NCBI RefSeq assembly: GCF_009801115.1
Contig: NZ_VTOL01000010.1
Coordinates: 186,001-250,000 of the forward strand
Direction of reading: 5' to 3'
Length of the DNA stretch: 64,000 bases
Origin: Dyadobacter sp. 3J3
GTDB lineage: Bacteria > Bacteroidota > Bacteroidia > Cytophagales > Spirosomataceae
In this document: positions 1 through 7,530 of the stretch, one piece after another
How positions within the stretch are numbered: position 1 is the stretch's first letter
Layout of the letters: every line of letters begins with the position of its first letter
Notes under the pieces: generated by a model
Seen by the model: only the letters and a program-made list of their open reading frames with translations
The model's database searches: none
What the model was told of the DNA's origin: nothing
Position numbers and translations under genes: made by a program

Positions 1-1
1 T

Positions 2-841
2 TATGGTTATCGTAATATGCAAAGTACGAGCAACGCTGCCTCGCAGGGACTTTACATTTCCAAAATCGTAAACGACGAAGTTGTTTTCACCCGTTATCAC
101 AGTTTTACGGATTTCAAAAATTTCTTCAATTATATGAATGAGCGCCAGCAGGAAAAAATAGAGCGTAAAATTCGTAAAAAGAAGGAAAATGGTGATGATC
201 TAAAACTAAATTACCGACTTCTGGTACATGATATTGTTCCAAAAAACAATCAGTTTTTGTTGGTTGCAGAAGTTTTCTATCCTGAATATCGCTATCAGAA
301 TAATATGATGGGTGGCGGATTTGGTTATGGCTCAATGATGATGGGAGGTTATCCTTTTGGTGCCGGTTTATACAATCCATATTTATGGAATCCTATGTAT
401 GGTGGAATGCGCGGGTACAATAATCAGCAAGTTTTTGATGGATTCACGTATACACATGCAATCCTTGCAGATGTTGATCAAAATGGCAAATTGATCTGGG
501 ATAACAGTATCAGTTTTGACAACGTCAGAAGCATGGAGCTGCGTGAGAAAATAAAAGTTCAAGATGAGACAAATGGAACCACTCAATTAGTGTATAGCCA
601 CAATGGCGGAATACGCAGTAAAGTAATTAAAGGAAACCAGGTACTTGACAACAACCGCATCGTGGATAACAGTACCACGGTTGAAGGCGATAAAGTAAGA
701 AAGACCAGCACGGATGATATTGATTACTGGTTTGATAATTTCTATATTGCCTGGGGCGAACAACGCATCAGTAACGCTCAGGGTGACGTCCAAACCCGTG
801 GCCGACGAAACGTTTATTATTTAAATAAAATATCCTTTTAA
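2..841 (+). CDS. Hypothetical protein, 5' end outside the window
   Basis: The reading frame is open to the left edge of the window and the first Met codon at 17 has no visible leader or promoter, so this is most likely the C-terminal part of a longer protein. About 280 residues are visible. They contain a basic, charged stretch (ERQQEKIERKIRKKKE), then a Gly/Met/Tyr-rich low-complexity segment in the middle (MMGGGFGYGSMMMGGY), then a segment with alternating beta-like pattern ending YYLNKISF. I do not recognise a catalytic motif. The beta-rich pattern and aromatic C-terminus fit an envelope protein, but this is only a guess. It ends about 90 bp before the methyltransferase gene. Confidence 0.6.
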   Translation, partial: YGYRNMQSTSNAASQGLYISKIVNDEVVFTRYHSFTDFKNFFNYMNERQQEKIERKIRKKKENGDDLKLNYRLLVHDIVPKNNQFLLVAEVFYPEYRYQNNMMGGGFGYGSMMMGGYPFGAGLYNPYLWNPMYGGMRGYNNQQVFDGFTYTHAILADVDQNGKLIWDNSISFDNVRSMELREKIKVQDETNGTTQLVYSHNGGIRSKVIKGNQVLDNNRIVDNSTTVEGDKVRKTSTDDIDYWFDNFYIAWGEQRISNAQGDVQTRGRRNVYYLNKISF

Positions 842-890
842 GTTGTTGACAGTTAGCTTAAAGCAACGACATAATAGGTCGTTACAAAAG

Positions 891-926
891 CCATTAACAA
901 TTTACCATTAATAATTAACCATTAAA
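891..926. repeat. 14-bp-period degenerate tandem repeat
   Basis: Two full units, CCATTAACAATTTA (891-904) and CCATTAATAATTAA (905-918), are followed by a third partial CCATTAAA. The array abuts the GTG start of the next gene, so it lies in that gene's leader. AT-rich 14-bp arrays of this kind are not coding. The function is unknown. Confidence 0.6.
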
Positions 927-928
927 AA

Positions 929-1816
929 GTGATACTTCTTTCACCAGAACAACATACAGAATATCAATTAATTGATACCGGAGGATTTGAGAAACTGGAA
1001 CGTTTCGGGCCTTATATTCTTTCGCGTCCGGAACCACAGGCAATCTGGGATAAAACTTTGAGCGAGAAAGAATGGGCCGATAAATCCAACGCCGTTTTTA
1101 AACGTGATAAAAATTCGCAGGAAAAAGGACAATGGGTTTCCCAACCGGATATGCCGGATCGTTGGGTGATGCAATACCGGTCTGGTCCGCTGCATTTGCG
1201 TGCGAAACTGGCATTATCTTCTTTCAAACATGTGGGCGTGTTTCCCGAACAGGCTACTAACTGGGATTATATTGCCAGGAAAGTAAAACAAATTCCAGAG
1301 GATAAACCTAATGTTTTAAACCTATTTGCTTACACCGGCCTTGCTTCCCTGGCCGCAAAAGCATCAGGAGCAGACGTAACGCACGTTGATTCTGTAAAGC
1401 AGGTTATAAACTGGTCCAGAGAAAACATGGAACTGAGTGGATTGGATAATATTCGCTGGGTTGTGGAAGATGCGTTGAAATTTGTGAACCGGGAAGTTCG
1501 CCGTGGTAATCAATACAATGGGATTATTCTTGATCCTCCTGCCTATGGCCGTGGACCGGATGGAGAAAAATGGCTTTTGGAAGAAAACCTGAATGAGATA
1601 CTTCGTCTTTGTGCTTTGTTATTAAAAAAGGAAAACTTCTTTTTTATTATCAATTTGTACTCATTAGGATTCTCGGCGCTGATTCTTGAAAACCTGATTA
1701 AAGCTCATTTTGGTGATCAGATTAATCATGAATTTGGTGAATTATTCATTCCTGATTCTTTTGGAAAAAAATTACCCTTAGGCGTATTTTCACGTTTTTC
1801 CGATCAAAAAATATAA
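929..1816 (+). CDS. Class I SAM-dependent rRNA methyltransferase, RlmI/RlmL-like (COG1092)
   Basis: A 295-residue cytosolic methyltransferase. The SAM-binding motif I is NLFAYTGLASLAA at about residues 131-143, followed by VTHVD with the acidic residue that binds the ribose. The target-base motif is DPPAYGRGP at about 202-210, which is typical of RlmI/RlmK-type 23S rRNA cytosine-5 or guanine methyltransferases. It lacks the N-terminal PUA domain of E. coli RlmI and is shorter, as many Bacteroidota members are. The start is GTG at 929, directly after an AT-rich repeat. No upstream ATG gives a better start. The exact modified base cannot be told from sequence. Confidence 0.8.
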   Translation: MILLSPEQHTEYQLIDTGGFEKLERFGPYILSRPEPQAIWDKTLSEKEWADKSNAVFKRDKNSQEKGQWVSQPDMPDRWVMQYRSGPLHLRAKLALSSFKHVGVFPEQATNWDYIARKVKQIPEDKPNVLNLFAYTGLASLAAKASGADVTHVDSVKQVINWSRENMELSGLDNIRWVVEDALKFVNREVRRGNQYNGIILDPPAYGRGPDGEKWLLEENLNEILRLCALLLKKENFFFIINLYSLGFSALILENLIKAHFGDQINHEFGELFIPDSFGKKLPLGVFSRFSDQKI

Positions 1817-1896
1817 AGTTCGAATAGTTTGCTGAAATTTGCTGTTGAATACTTTCAGGGTAATTCAACTGTTTGGTTGAAAGGAATTCTTTTTAA

Positions 1897-3099
1897 ATGA
1901 AAAAATGCCGTTTCTTATTTTGTGTTCTAATACTTCTGGCAACCTTGTCGGGAAGTATATTACAATCATGTCAAAGTGATGCAAGAAACGCTACGCGCAT
2001 ACCTCCTACTGTCAAAAAAGCAAAAAAACAATGGCAGGAAGATGCATTGTTATCGTTGACCGACCTTATCAACCGCAATACAGATACCGATCTAAATTAC
2101 TTTAAAAGAGCGAGGATTTATTTTGATCGAGAGCAATATTCTCTTGCGCTTGAAGATATTAACGAAGCAATTAATGAAAAGGATAATGTGGGGGAATATT
2201 TCCTCTTAAGAGGAAAAGTCAACCGGGAAATTGGAGAAATTGATAATGCTTTGGAAGATGCCGAGCGTGCAGAAGCTTTGCAGCAAAGCAGTCCGGATCT
2301 GTATATTCTGCTTGCAGACATTTTCCAGGTTAAGAATAAATTCCGGGAAGCTAATAAATATCTGGTGCAGGCAATGAAAATGGCTCCTTATGATGGTTCG
2401 GCTTATTATGTAAAAGGGATGTTGCTGGCCCGTCAGGGAGATTCACTGGCCAGTCTGGCTAATTTGAATAGCGCTATTTCCATGAATCCCCGTTTGATCC
2501 GTGCGTATCAGCAAAGCACTATTATTTACAGAAAATTGTTAAACTTTAATCAGGCACTTGCTTTTAATAACAAGGCCATAAAACGGTTTCCAAATAATGC
2601 CGAATTGTATTTTGAGCGAGGCGATATTTATAAAAATCTCTCAATAATTGATACAGCTCTGGTTTATTATCAAAAAGCCACCTCAATAAATCCAAAATTT
2701 GGGGAAGCATTCTTTCAAATCGGAGCTTTGGAAATAAAACAGAGAGGGTATTATGGCGCATTACTGGCTTTTCAAAAGTTAATACTGATTGATCCGAATC
2801 ATCCTCAGATTAATTATCTTATAGCCTACTGTTATGAAAAATTAGGAAATGATGTTAAGGCAAAAGAGTATTTTACCTACGAAACTGCTAAAAATCCAGC
2901 CGACCAAATGGCCCTGAATGGCCTGTGGAGAGTAAAACAACGTGAAAACGGGCGATTGTTTCCTTCCTACTATCCGGAAGATGATGTTGAAATTGATTAC
3001 AAGACATTGGATAGTTCGAGAGTGAAGATTGATATGATAAAACCGCGTGGAACCACAAATATGCGAATTGATTCCTCTCGAAATGCTAAAATTCAATAA
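1897..3099 (+). CDS. TPR-repeat lipoprotein
   Basis: A 400-residue protein with a lipoprotein signal peptide (lipobox LQSC, Cys25). From about residue 55 to 345 it is a run of tetratricopeptide repeats, with typical patterns such as YFKRARIYFDREQYSLALEDINEAI and AELYFERGDIYKNL. TPR arrays are protein-binding scaffolds. An outer-membrane or periplasmic lipoprotein of this kind usually acts in assembly or gliding/secretion complexes, but no partner is visible here. The C-terminus (from about 350) is non-repeat and charged. It ends 37 bp before thrS and may share a transcript with it. Confidence 0.8.
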   Translation: MKKCRFLFCVLILLATLSGSILQSCQSDARNATRIPPTVKKAKKQWQEDALLSLTDLINRNTDTDLNYFKRARIYFDREQYSLALEDINEAINEKDNVGEYFLLRGKVNREIGEIDNALEDAERAEALQQSSPDLYILLADIFQVKNKFREANKYLVQAMKMAPYDGSAYYVKGMLLARQGDSLASLANLNSAISMNPRLIRAYQQSTIIYRKLLNFNQALAFNNKAIKRFPNNAELYFERGDIYKNLSIIDTALVYYQKATSINPKFGEAFFQIGALEIKQRGYYGALLAFQKLILIDPNHPQINYLIAYCYEKLGNDVKAKEYFTYETAKNPADQMALNGLWRVKQRENGRLFPSYYPEDDVEIDYKTLDSSRVKIDMIKPRGTTNMRIDSSRNAKIQ

Positions 3100-3136
3100 A
3101 TTTGTAAGAATTAAGAGTAATAGAATTATTTTTTGA

Positions 3137-5083
3137 ATGAAAGACGAGTCTCTAATTAAAATAACCCTGCCCGATGGTAGCGTGCGCGAATACGAAAAAG
3201 GCATCACTGCCCACGGTATCGCGTTGAGTATCAGTGAAGGTCTGGCGCGTAATGTCATTGCGGCCAAAGTAAACGGCGAAGTGTGGGATCCTACGCGCGC
3301 CATTGAAAAAGATTCACTTGTAGTATTGCTCACATGGAATGATGAAGATGGAAAATCAACATTCTGGCATTCTTCCGCCCACTTATTGGCGGAAGCTTTG
3401 GAAGCACTATATCCAGGCGTTAAATTAGGTACGGGTCCCTCAATCGAAAAAGGATTTTATTACGATGTGGATCTTGGTGAAAACACAATCTCTTCTGATG
3501 ATTTTCCAAAGATCGAAGCGAAAATGCTTGAACTGGCACGTCAGAAAAATGAATACAAACGTATTCCAATCAGCAAACAGGATGCTATTGATTTCTTTAC
3601 CAAAAAAGGTGACGAATATAAGCTAGAATTGATTGACGGCCTGGAAGACGGATCCATCACGCTTTACGAACAAGGTGCATTTACAGATCTTTGCCGCGGA
3701 CCACATATTCCAAATACAGGAATTATCAAAGCTGTGAAGCTGACCAATATAGCTGGCGCATACTGGCGCAACAAGCAGGAAAACAAAATGCTGACCCGTA
3801 TTTACGGGATTACTTTTCCAAAACAAAAAGAACTGGAAGAGTATGTAGTTTTGATGGAAGAAGCAAAAAAACGTGATCACCGTAAACTGGGAAAAGAGCT
3901 AGAATTGTTCGCTTTCTCGGAAAAAGTAGGTCAGGGTTTGCCTTTGTGGCTTCCAAAAGGTGCCATGCTTCGTGAGCGTTTGCAGGCATTTTTGAGCAAA
4001 GCACAATCCCGTGCAGGCTATTTGCCGGTTGTTACTCCGCATATTGGTAGCAAAGAATTATACGTAACTTCTGGTCACTGGGATAAATATGGCAAGGATT
4101 CTTTCCAGCCAATTAAAACGCCAAATCCAGGAGAAGAATATTTGTTGAAACCAATGAACTGCCCGCATCACTGCGAGATTTATAAAACTTCACCGCGTTC
4201 TTACAAGGATCTGCCGTTGCGTTTCTCAGAATTCGGAACCGTTTATCGTTACGAACAAAGCGGAGAATTACACGGTTTAACACGTGTTCGTGGATTTACC
4301 CAGGATGATGCACACATTTTCTGTCGTCCGGATCAGGTGAAGGAAGAATTTATTCGTGTAATTGATCTTGTGTTGTATGTTTTCAAATCCTTGGGTTTTG
4401 AAGATTACAGCGCACAGATTTCACTTCGTGATCCTAACGACAAGCAAAAATATATTGGGAAAGATGAAGATTGGGAACGTGCTGAAAGTGCGATTATCGA
4501 AGCTTCTGCGGAACGTGGCTTAAACACGGTTACAGAACTTGGTGAAGCAGCATTTTACGGGCCGAAACTGGATTTCATGGTGCGTGATGCTTTGGGAAGA
4601 AAATGGCAGCTTGGAACAATCCAGGTTGATTACCAGCTTCCGCAACGCTTCGAACTTGAATATACAGGTTCTGACAACCAGAAACATCGCCCGGTAATGA
4701 TTCACCGCGCGCCGTTCGGATCGATGGAACGTTTCATTGCGATTTTGATTGAAAGCACAGCGGGACAATTCCCATTGTGGCTATCGCCCGATCAGATTGC
4801 GATTCTGCCAATTTCAGAAAAGTACGCGGAGTATGCCGAATCAGTATTTGCGCAACTACAAGAATTTGATATCCGTGGTTTCATTGATCATCGTGACGAA
4901 AAAATTGGTCGCAAAATCCGTGATGCGGAAGTTACCAAAGTTCCTTTTATGTTAATCGTTGGAGAAAAAGAAGCTGCCGAAGGCAAATTATCGGTCAGAA
5001 GAAAAGGTGAAGGTGACTTGGGAAGCATGACAATTGAAGAATTTGCCACGTATTTTCAAAAAGAAGCAAAAATAATTGGATGA
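3137..5083 (+). CDS. thrS: Threonine--tRNA ligase
   Basis: Charges tRNA-Thr in the cytosol. The 648-residue length is normal for full-length ThrRS. An N-terminal TGS domain (residues 1-65, ITLPDGSVREYEKGITA) is followed by the editing domain with the HxxxH zinc motif (His78, His82 in FWHSSAHLLAEAL). The class II catalytic core shows motif 2 (RFSEFGTVYRYEQSGELHGL) and the zinc ligands (NCPHHCEIY). The anticodon-binding domain occupies the last 110 residues. It lies just upstream of infC, rpmI and rplT, the classic thrS-infC-rpmI-rplT order. Confidence 0.98.
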   Translation: MKDESLIKITLPDGSVREYEKGITAHGIALSISEGLARNVIAAKVNGEVWDPTRAIEKDSLVVLLTWNDEDGKSTFWHSSAHLLAEALEALYPGVKLGTGPSIEKGFYYDVDLGENTISSDDFPKIEAKMLELARQKNEYKRIPISKQDAIDFFTKKGDEYKLELIDGLEDGSITLYEQGAFTDLCRGPHIPNTGIIKAVKLTNIAGAYWRNKQENKMLTRIYGITFPKQKELEEYVVLMEEAKKRDHRKLGKELELFAFSEKVGQGLPLWLPKGAMLRERLQAFLSKAQSRAGYLPVVTPHIGSKELYVTSGHWDKYGKDSFQPIKTPNPGEEYLLKPMNCPHHCEIYKTSPRSYKDLPLRFSEFGTVYRYEQSGELHGLTRVRGFTQDDAHIFCRPDQVKEEFIRVIDLVLYVFKSLGFEDYSAQISLRDPNDKQKYIGKDEDWERAESAIIEASAERGLNTVTELGEAAFYGPKLDFMVRDALGRKWQLGTIQVDYQLPQRFELEYTGSDNQKHRPVMIHRAPFGSMERFIAILIESTAGQFPLWLSPDQIAILPISEKYAEYAESVFAQLQEFDIRGFIDHRDEKIGRKIRDAEVTKVPFMLIVGEKEAAEGKLSVRRKGEGDLGSMTIEEFATYFQKEAKIIG

Positions 5084-5190
5084 TTTTACAATTTTTCTTA
5101 TTATTCCCGTATTAACGCACTATTTTTGTCACAGCATTGTTAATTTTCTGATTTCCATCTAAAAAAACAAAAATCACCAAACCAAGTAAT

Positions 5191-5742
5191 ATGGCATTAA
5201 GACCCCCGAGTGGACGTTTCAGAGTAGTAGAAGAACCTTACAAAATCAATGAGCGTATCACAGCAAAAGAAGTTCGTCTGGTAGGCGAAAACATTGAAGC
5301 TGGCGTTGTAGATATAAATACCGCGAGAGCAATCGCAAAAACACAGAATCTTGATTTAGTTGAAATCGCACCTACCGCTGTTCCACCGGTGTGTAAAGTA
5401 GTTGACTATTCAAAATTTAAGTACGAGCAAAAGAAGAAACAGAAAGAAATTAAAGCAAAAGCTCAAAAAGTTGTCATCAAGGAGATCCGTTTCGGCCCTA
5501 ACACTGATGATCATGATTTTGATTTTAAGCTTAAACATGCTATCAATTTCCTTAAAGAAGGTTCAAAAGTAAAAGCATACGTTCACTTTGTAGGTCGTAC
5601 GATCGTTTTCAAAGAACGTGGTGTTAATTTGCTTAACAAGTTTTCAGAAGCACTAACCGAATATGGTAAAGTGGAAATGGAACCGAAACTTGAAGGAAAA
5701 AGAATGACAATTATTCTGGCTCCGTTGCCTCCGAAAAAATAG
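5191..5742 (+). CDS. infC: Translation initiation factor IF-3
   Basis: A 183-residue IF-3 that binds the 30S subunit and checks initiator tRNA and start codon choice. The N-domain signature is YKINERITAKEVRLVGENIEAGVVD, a lysine-rich linker (YEQKKKQKEIKAKAQK) follows at about 74-90, and the C-domain has KEIRFGPNTDDHDFDFK and the conserved VHFVGR. It ends in a basic tail, PPKK. The ATG at 5191 gives the normal N-terminus. It is followed by a 14-bp-period repeat and a long palindromic terminator that separates it from rpmI. Confidence 0.97.
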   Translation: MALRPPSGRFRVVEEPYKINERITAKEVRLVGENIEAGVVDINTARAIAKTQNLDLVEIAPTAVPPVCKVVDYSKFKYEQKKKQKEIKAKAQKVVIKEIRFGPNTDDHDFDFKLKHAINFLKEGSKVKAYVHFVGRTIVFKERGVNLLNKFSEALTEYGKVEMEPKLEGKRMTIILAPLPPKK

Positions 5743-5749
5743 ATTTTAT

Positions 5750-5787
5750 TTAGCTGCTGGCTTTTAGCGATTGGCGTTTAGCTAATG
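5750..5787. repeat. 14-bp-period degenerate tandem repeat after infC
   Basis: Units TTAGCTGCTGGCTT (5750-5763), TTAGCGATTGGCGT (5764-5777) and a partial TTAGCTAATG (5778-5787) share the pattern TTAGCnnnTGGCnT. It is non-coding, between the infC stop codon and the infC terminator. It has the same period as the array at 891-926 but a different sequence. Confidence 0.6.
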
Positions 5788-5846
5788 TAAAACGTTCGAA
5801 GGTCACTGCTTGATTTAATAGATATATTTTTCTTTTTCAAGGAATA

Positions 5847-5886
5847 AAAAATCGTGTTAAAGACAATTGTCTTTAACACGATTTTT
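5847..5886 (+). terminator. Perfect 40-bp palindromic terminator between infC and rpmI
   Basis: Two 20-base arms meet at 5866/5867 with no mismatch. The outer part is A-rich on the left and T-rich on the right, so the transcript ends in a U-run. It is symmetric and could act on either strand. Its T-tract overlaps the -33 box of the rpmI promoter. Confidence 0.75.
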
Positions 5887-5913
5887 GTTTTACACTGAAA
5901 TTCACTAATTTTG
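5884..5913 (+). promoter_or_regulatory. Bacteroidota-type promoter for rpmI-rplT
   Basis: TTTG at 5884-5887, an 18-base spacer, and TAATTTTG at 5906-5913 match the Bacteroidota -33 TTTG / -7 TAnnTTTG pattern. Transcription would begin near 5920, about 35 bases before the rpmI ATG. Confidence 0.6.
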
Positions 5914-5954
5914 CGCGCTGTTTTATATTTTTTCAACTATTACTTTTTTGTATC

Positions 5955-6149
5955 ATGCCTAAAATGAAAACCAATTCTGGTGCTAAAAAGCGTTTTGCGC
6001 TTACTGGTACTGGTAAAATTAAACGCAAACACGCGTTTCACAGTCACATTCTGACCAAAAAATCAAACAAGCGTAAGCGTGGATTGGTTAAAACAGGTCT
6101 TATTGATGTGTCTAACCACAAACAAGTATTGGCATTGCTTGCGAAGTAA
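5955..6149 (+). CDS. rpmI: 50S ribosomal protein L35
   Basis: A 64-residue, very basic protein with the family start MPKMKTNSGAKKRFALTGTG and the core KRKHAFHSHILTKKS. Length is normal for bL35. It is a structural protein of the large subunit. It is followed 107 bp later by rplT in the same direction and is probably co-transcribed from the promoter at 5884-5913. Confidence 0.97.
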   Translation: MPKMKTNSGAKKRFALTGTGKIKRKHAFHSHILTKKSNKRKRGLVKTGLIDVSNHKQVLALLAK

Positions 6150-6256
6150 TTCGAAAAGCCAATAAAAATTCAAATACCATTTCGGTTTTTTGTTCAACCC
6201 GATAGCCGGCCTTTAAGTCCCACAATGGGCGCCGTCAATCAAAAACAGTTACTATT

Positions 6257-6601
6257 ATGCCACGTTCGGTAAATCATGTTGCGTCACGCGCAAGACGTAA
6301 AAAAGTGTTAAAGTTAGCGAAAGGCTATTTCGGCCGTCGTAAAAATGTTTGGACCGTAGCGAAAAACGCCGTTGAGCGTGGATTGCAATACGCGTACAAA
6401 GGCCGTAAACAAAAGAAACGTAACTTCCGCGCATTGTGGATCCAACGTATTAACGCTGGAGCACGTTTACACGGATTATCATATTCTGCTCTTATGGGTA
6501 AAATTAATGCAAAAGGCATTGAGCTAAACCGTAAGGTACTTGCCGATTTGGCAATGAATCACCCGGATGCATTTAAAGCAGTCGTTGATCAGGTTAAATA
6601 A
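6257..6601 (+). CDS. rplT: 50S ribosomal protein L20
   Basis: A 114-residue basic protein with the family start MPRSVNHVASRARRKKVLKLAKGYFGRRK and the conserved core LWIQRINAGARLHGLSYSALM. bL20 is needed early in large-subunit assembly and in other bacteria represses its own operon by binding mRNA. The 107-base rpmI-rplT gap (6150-6256) is long enough to hold a leader structure, but I could not identify a convincing L20-binding fold by eye. The operon is closed by a hairpin with a UUCG loop. Confidence 0.97.
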   Translation: MPRSVNHVASRARRKKVLKLAKGYFGRRKNVWTVAKNAVERGLQYAYKGRKQKKRNFRALWIQRINAGARLHGLSYSALMGKINAKGIELNRKVLADLAMNHPDAFKAVVDQVK

Positions 6602-6607
6602 AACAGC

Positions 6608-6630
6608 AACCCGCTTCGGCGGGTTTTTTT
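6608..6630 (+). terminator. Rho-independent terminator after rplT
   Basis: A 7-bp stem AACCCGC / GCGGGTT (6608-6614 with 6619-6625), a TTCG tetraloop and a T-run to 6630. It starts 7 bases after the rplT stop codon. Confidence 0.9.
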
Positions 6631-6698
6631 ATGTTTAGTTGTATCGTTACTTTTAGCACAATTATTGTCTAAGCTATATACAACTAATCGAATTAATC

Positions 6699-7328
6699 AT
6701 GCTCGACCAACTTCTAAGCCTTGTTCAGGAACATTCGCAACAAGCAGTAGTACAAAACCCGGAAATCCCGAATAGTCAGAATGCAGAGGTGATGCAGACT
6801 ATAACGCAATCAATTACCGGAGGCCTTCAGGATCACGCACAATCAGGAAATATTCAGGGAATTATGGGACTTCTTTCCGGAAAAGATACCGGAGGAGGCA
6901 TCATGAACAACCCAATCGTAGCTTCAATCGCAGGAAATGCTGTTTCTGCAATCATGCAAAAATTTGGTCTTAGCAACAGTTCCGCGGGAGGAATTGTTTC
7001 ATCAGTACTTCCAGGCGTTTTAGGAAGCCTAATTAATAAAACAAGCAATCCCTCAGACAATAGTTTTGATTTCAATAGTGTTATTGGAGGTTTGCTTGGT
7101 GGTGGAGGAGCCACAGCAGCATCTGCGGCAGGTGCAGCGAGTTCAGGATTCGATTTCAATCAGATCGGTTATGCCCTGGCTGACGGAAAACTGGATATGA
7201 ATGATGTGATGTCTATTGGAAAAAGCTTTATGGGTGGAGGAAATAACAACGCTGCCACTCAAAATCAACCAAAAGAAGAAGGTTTTGATTTGGGTGGAAT
7301 GCTTGGCGGTCTGTTTGGAGGCAAATAA
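6699..7328 (+). CDS. DUF937/YidB-like glycine-rich protein
   Basis: A 209-residue protein without signal peptide. It begins MLDQLLSLVQEHSQQAVVQNP and has a helical N-terminal half with patterns such as NNPIVASIAGNAVSAIMQKFGLS and GIVSSVLPGVLGSLIN, typical of the DUF937 group. The C-terminal half is Gly-rich (VIGGLLGGGG, SFMGGGNN, GGMLGGLFGGK). A short EF-hand-like segment (ADGKLDMNDVM) is seen near residue 160. The molecular role of this family is not established. It is a single-gene unit with its own terminator. Confidence 0.7.
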   Translation: MLDQLLSLVQEHSQQAVVQNPEIPNSQNAEVMQTITQSITGGLQDHAQSGNIQGIMGLLSGKDTGGGIMNNPIVASIAGNAVSAIMQKFGLSNSSAGGIVSSVLPGVLGSLINKTSNPSDNSFDFNSVIGGLLGGGGATAASAAGAASSGFDFNQIGYALADGKLDMNDVMSIGKSFMGGGNNNAATQNQPKEEGFDLGGMLGGLFGGK

Positions 7329-7347
7329 TATTACGAAAAGATAAATG

Positions 7348-7390
7348 AAAAGCGGTGTGTCAGGAATTATTCCCGACACACCGCTTTTTT
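7348..7390 (+). terminator. Terminator after the DUF937-like gene
   Basis: A 14-bp perfect stem (7348-7361 with 7375-7388), with a smaller GGAA/TTCC stem inside the loop, followed by a T-run to 7390. Confidence 0.85.
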
Positions 7391-7530
7391 GGCTTAAAAA
7401 AACATCTAATATTTCTTCTTCCAGCAAAAGATAACCTAAATTTAACAAGCCGAAAATCAGAAGCGTGGTACTTTAGCAAAAATTTCAGGTACTACTGAGA
7501 GTGATTTCCCAAACCCGTTAAATTTTACCC

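Noticed and set aside
1817..1896. tRNA-like GTTCGAATAG string
   Set aside because: There is no acceptor stem, anticodon arm or CCA nearby, so it is a chance match to a T-loop.
6150..6256. L20-binding leader in the rpmI-rplT gap
   Set aside because: The only hairpin seen by eye is a 4-bp CCCA/TGGG stem, too short to claim autoregulation.
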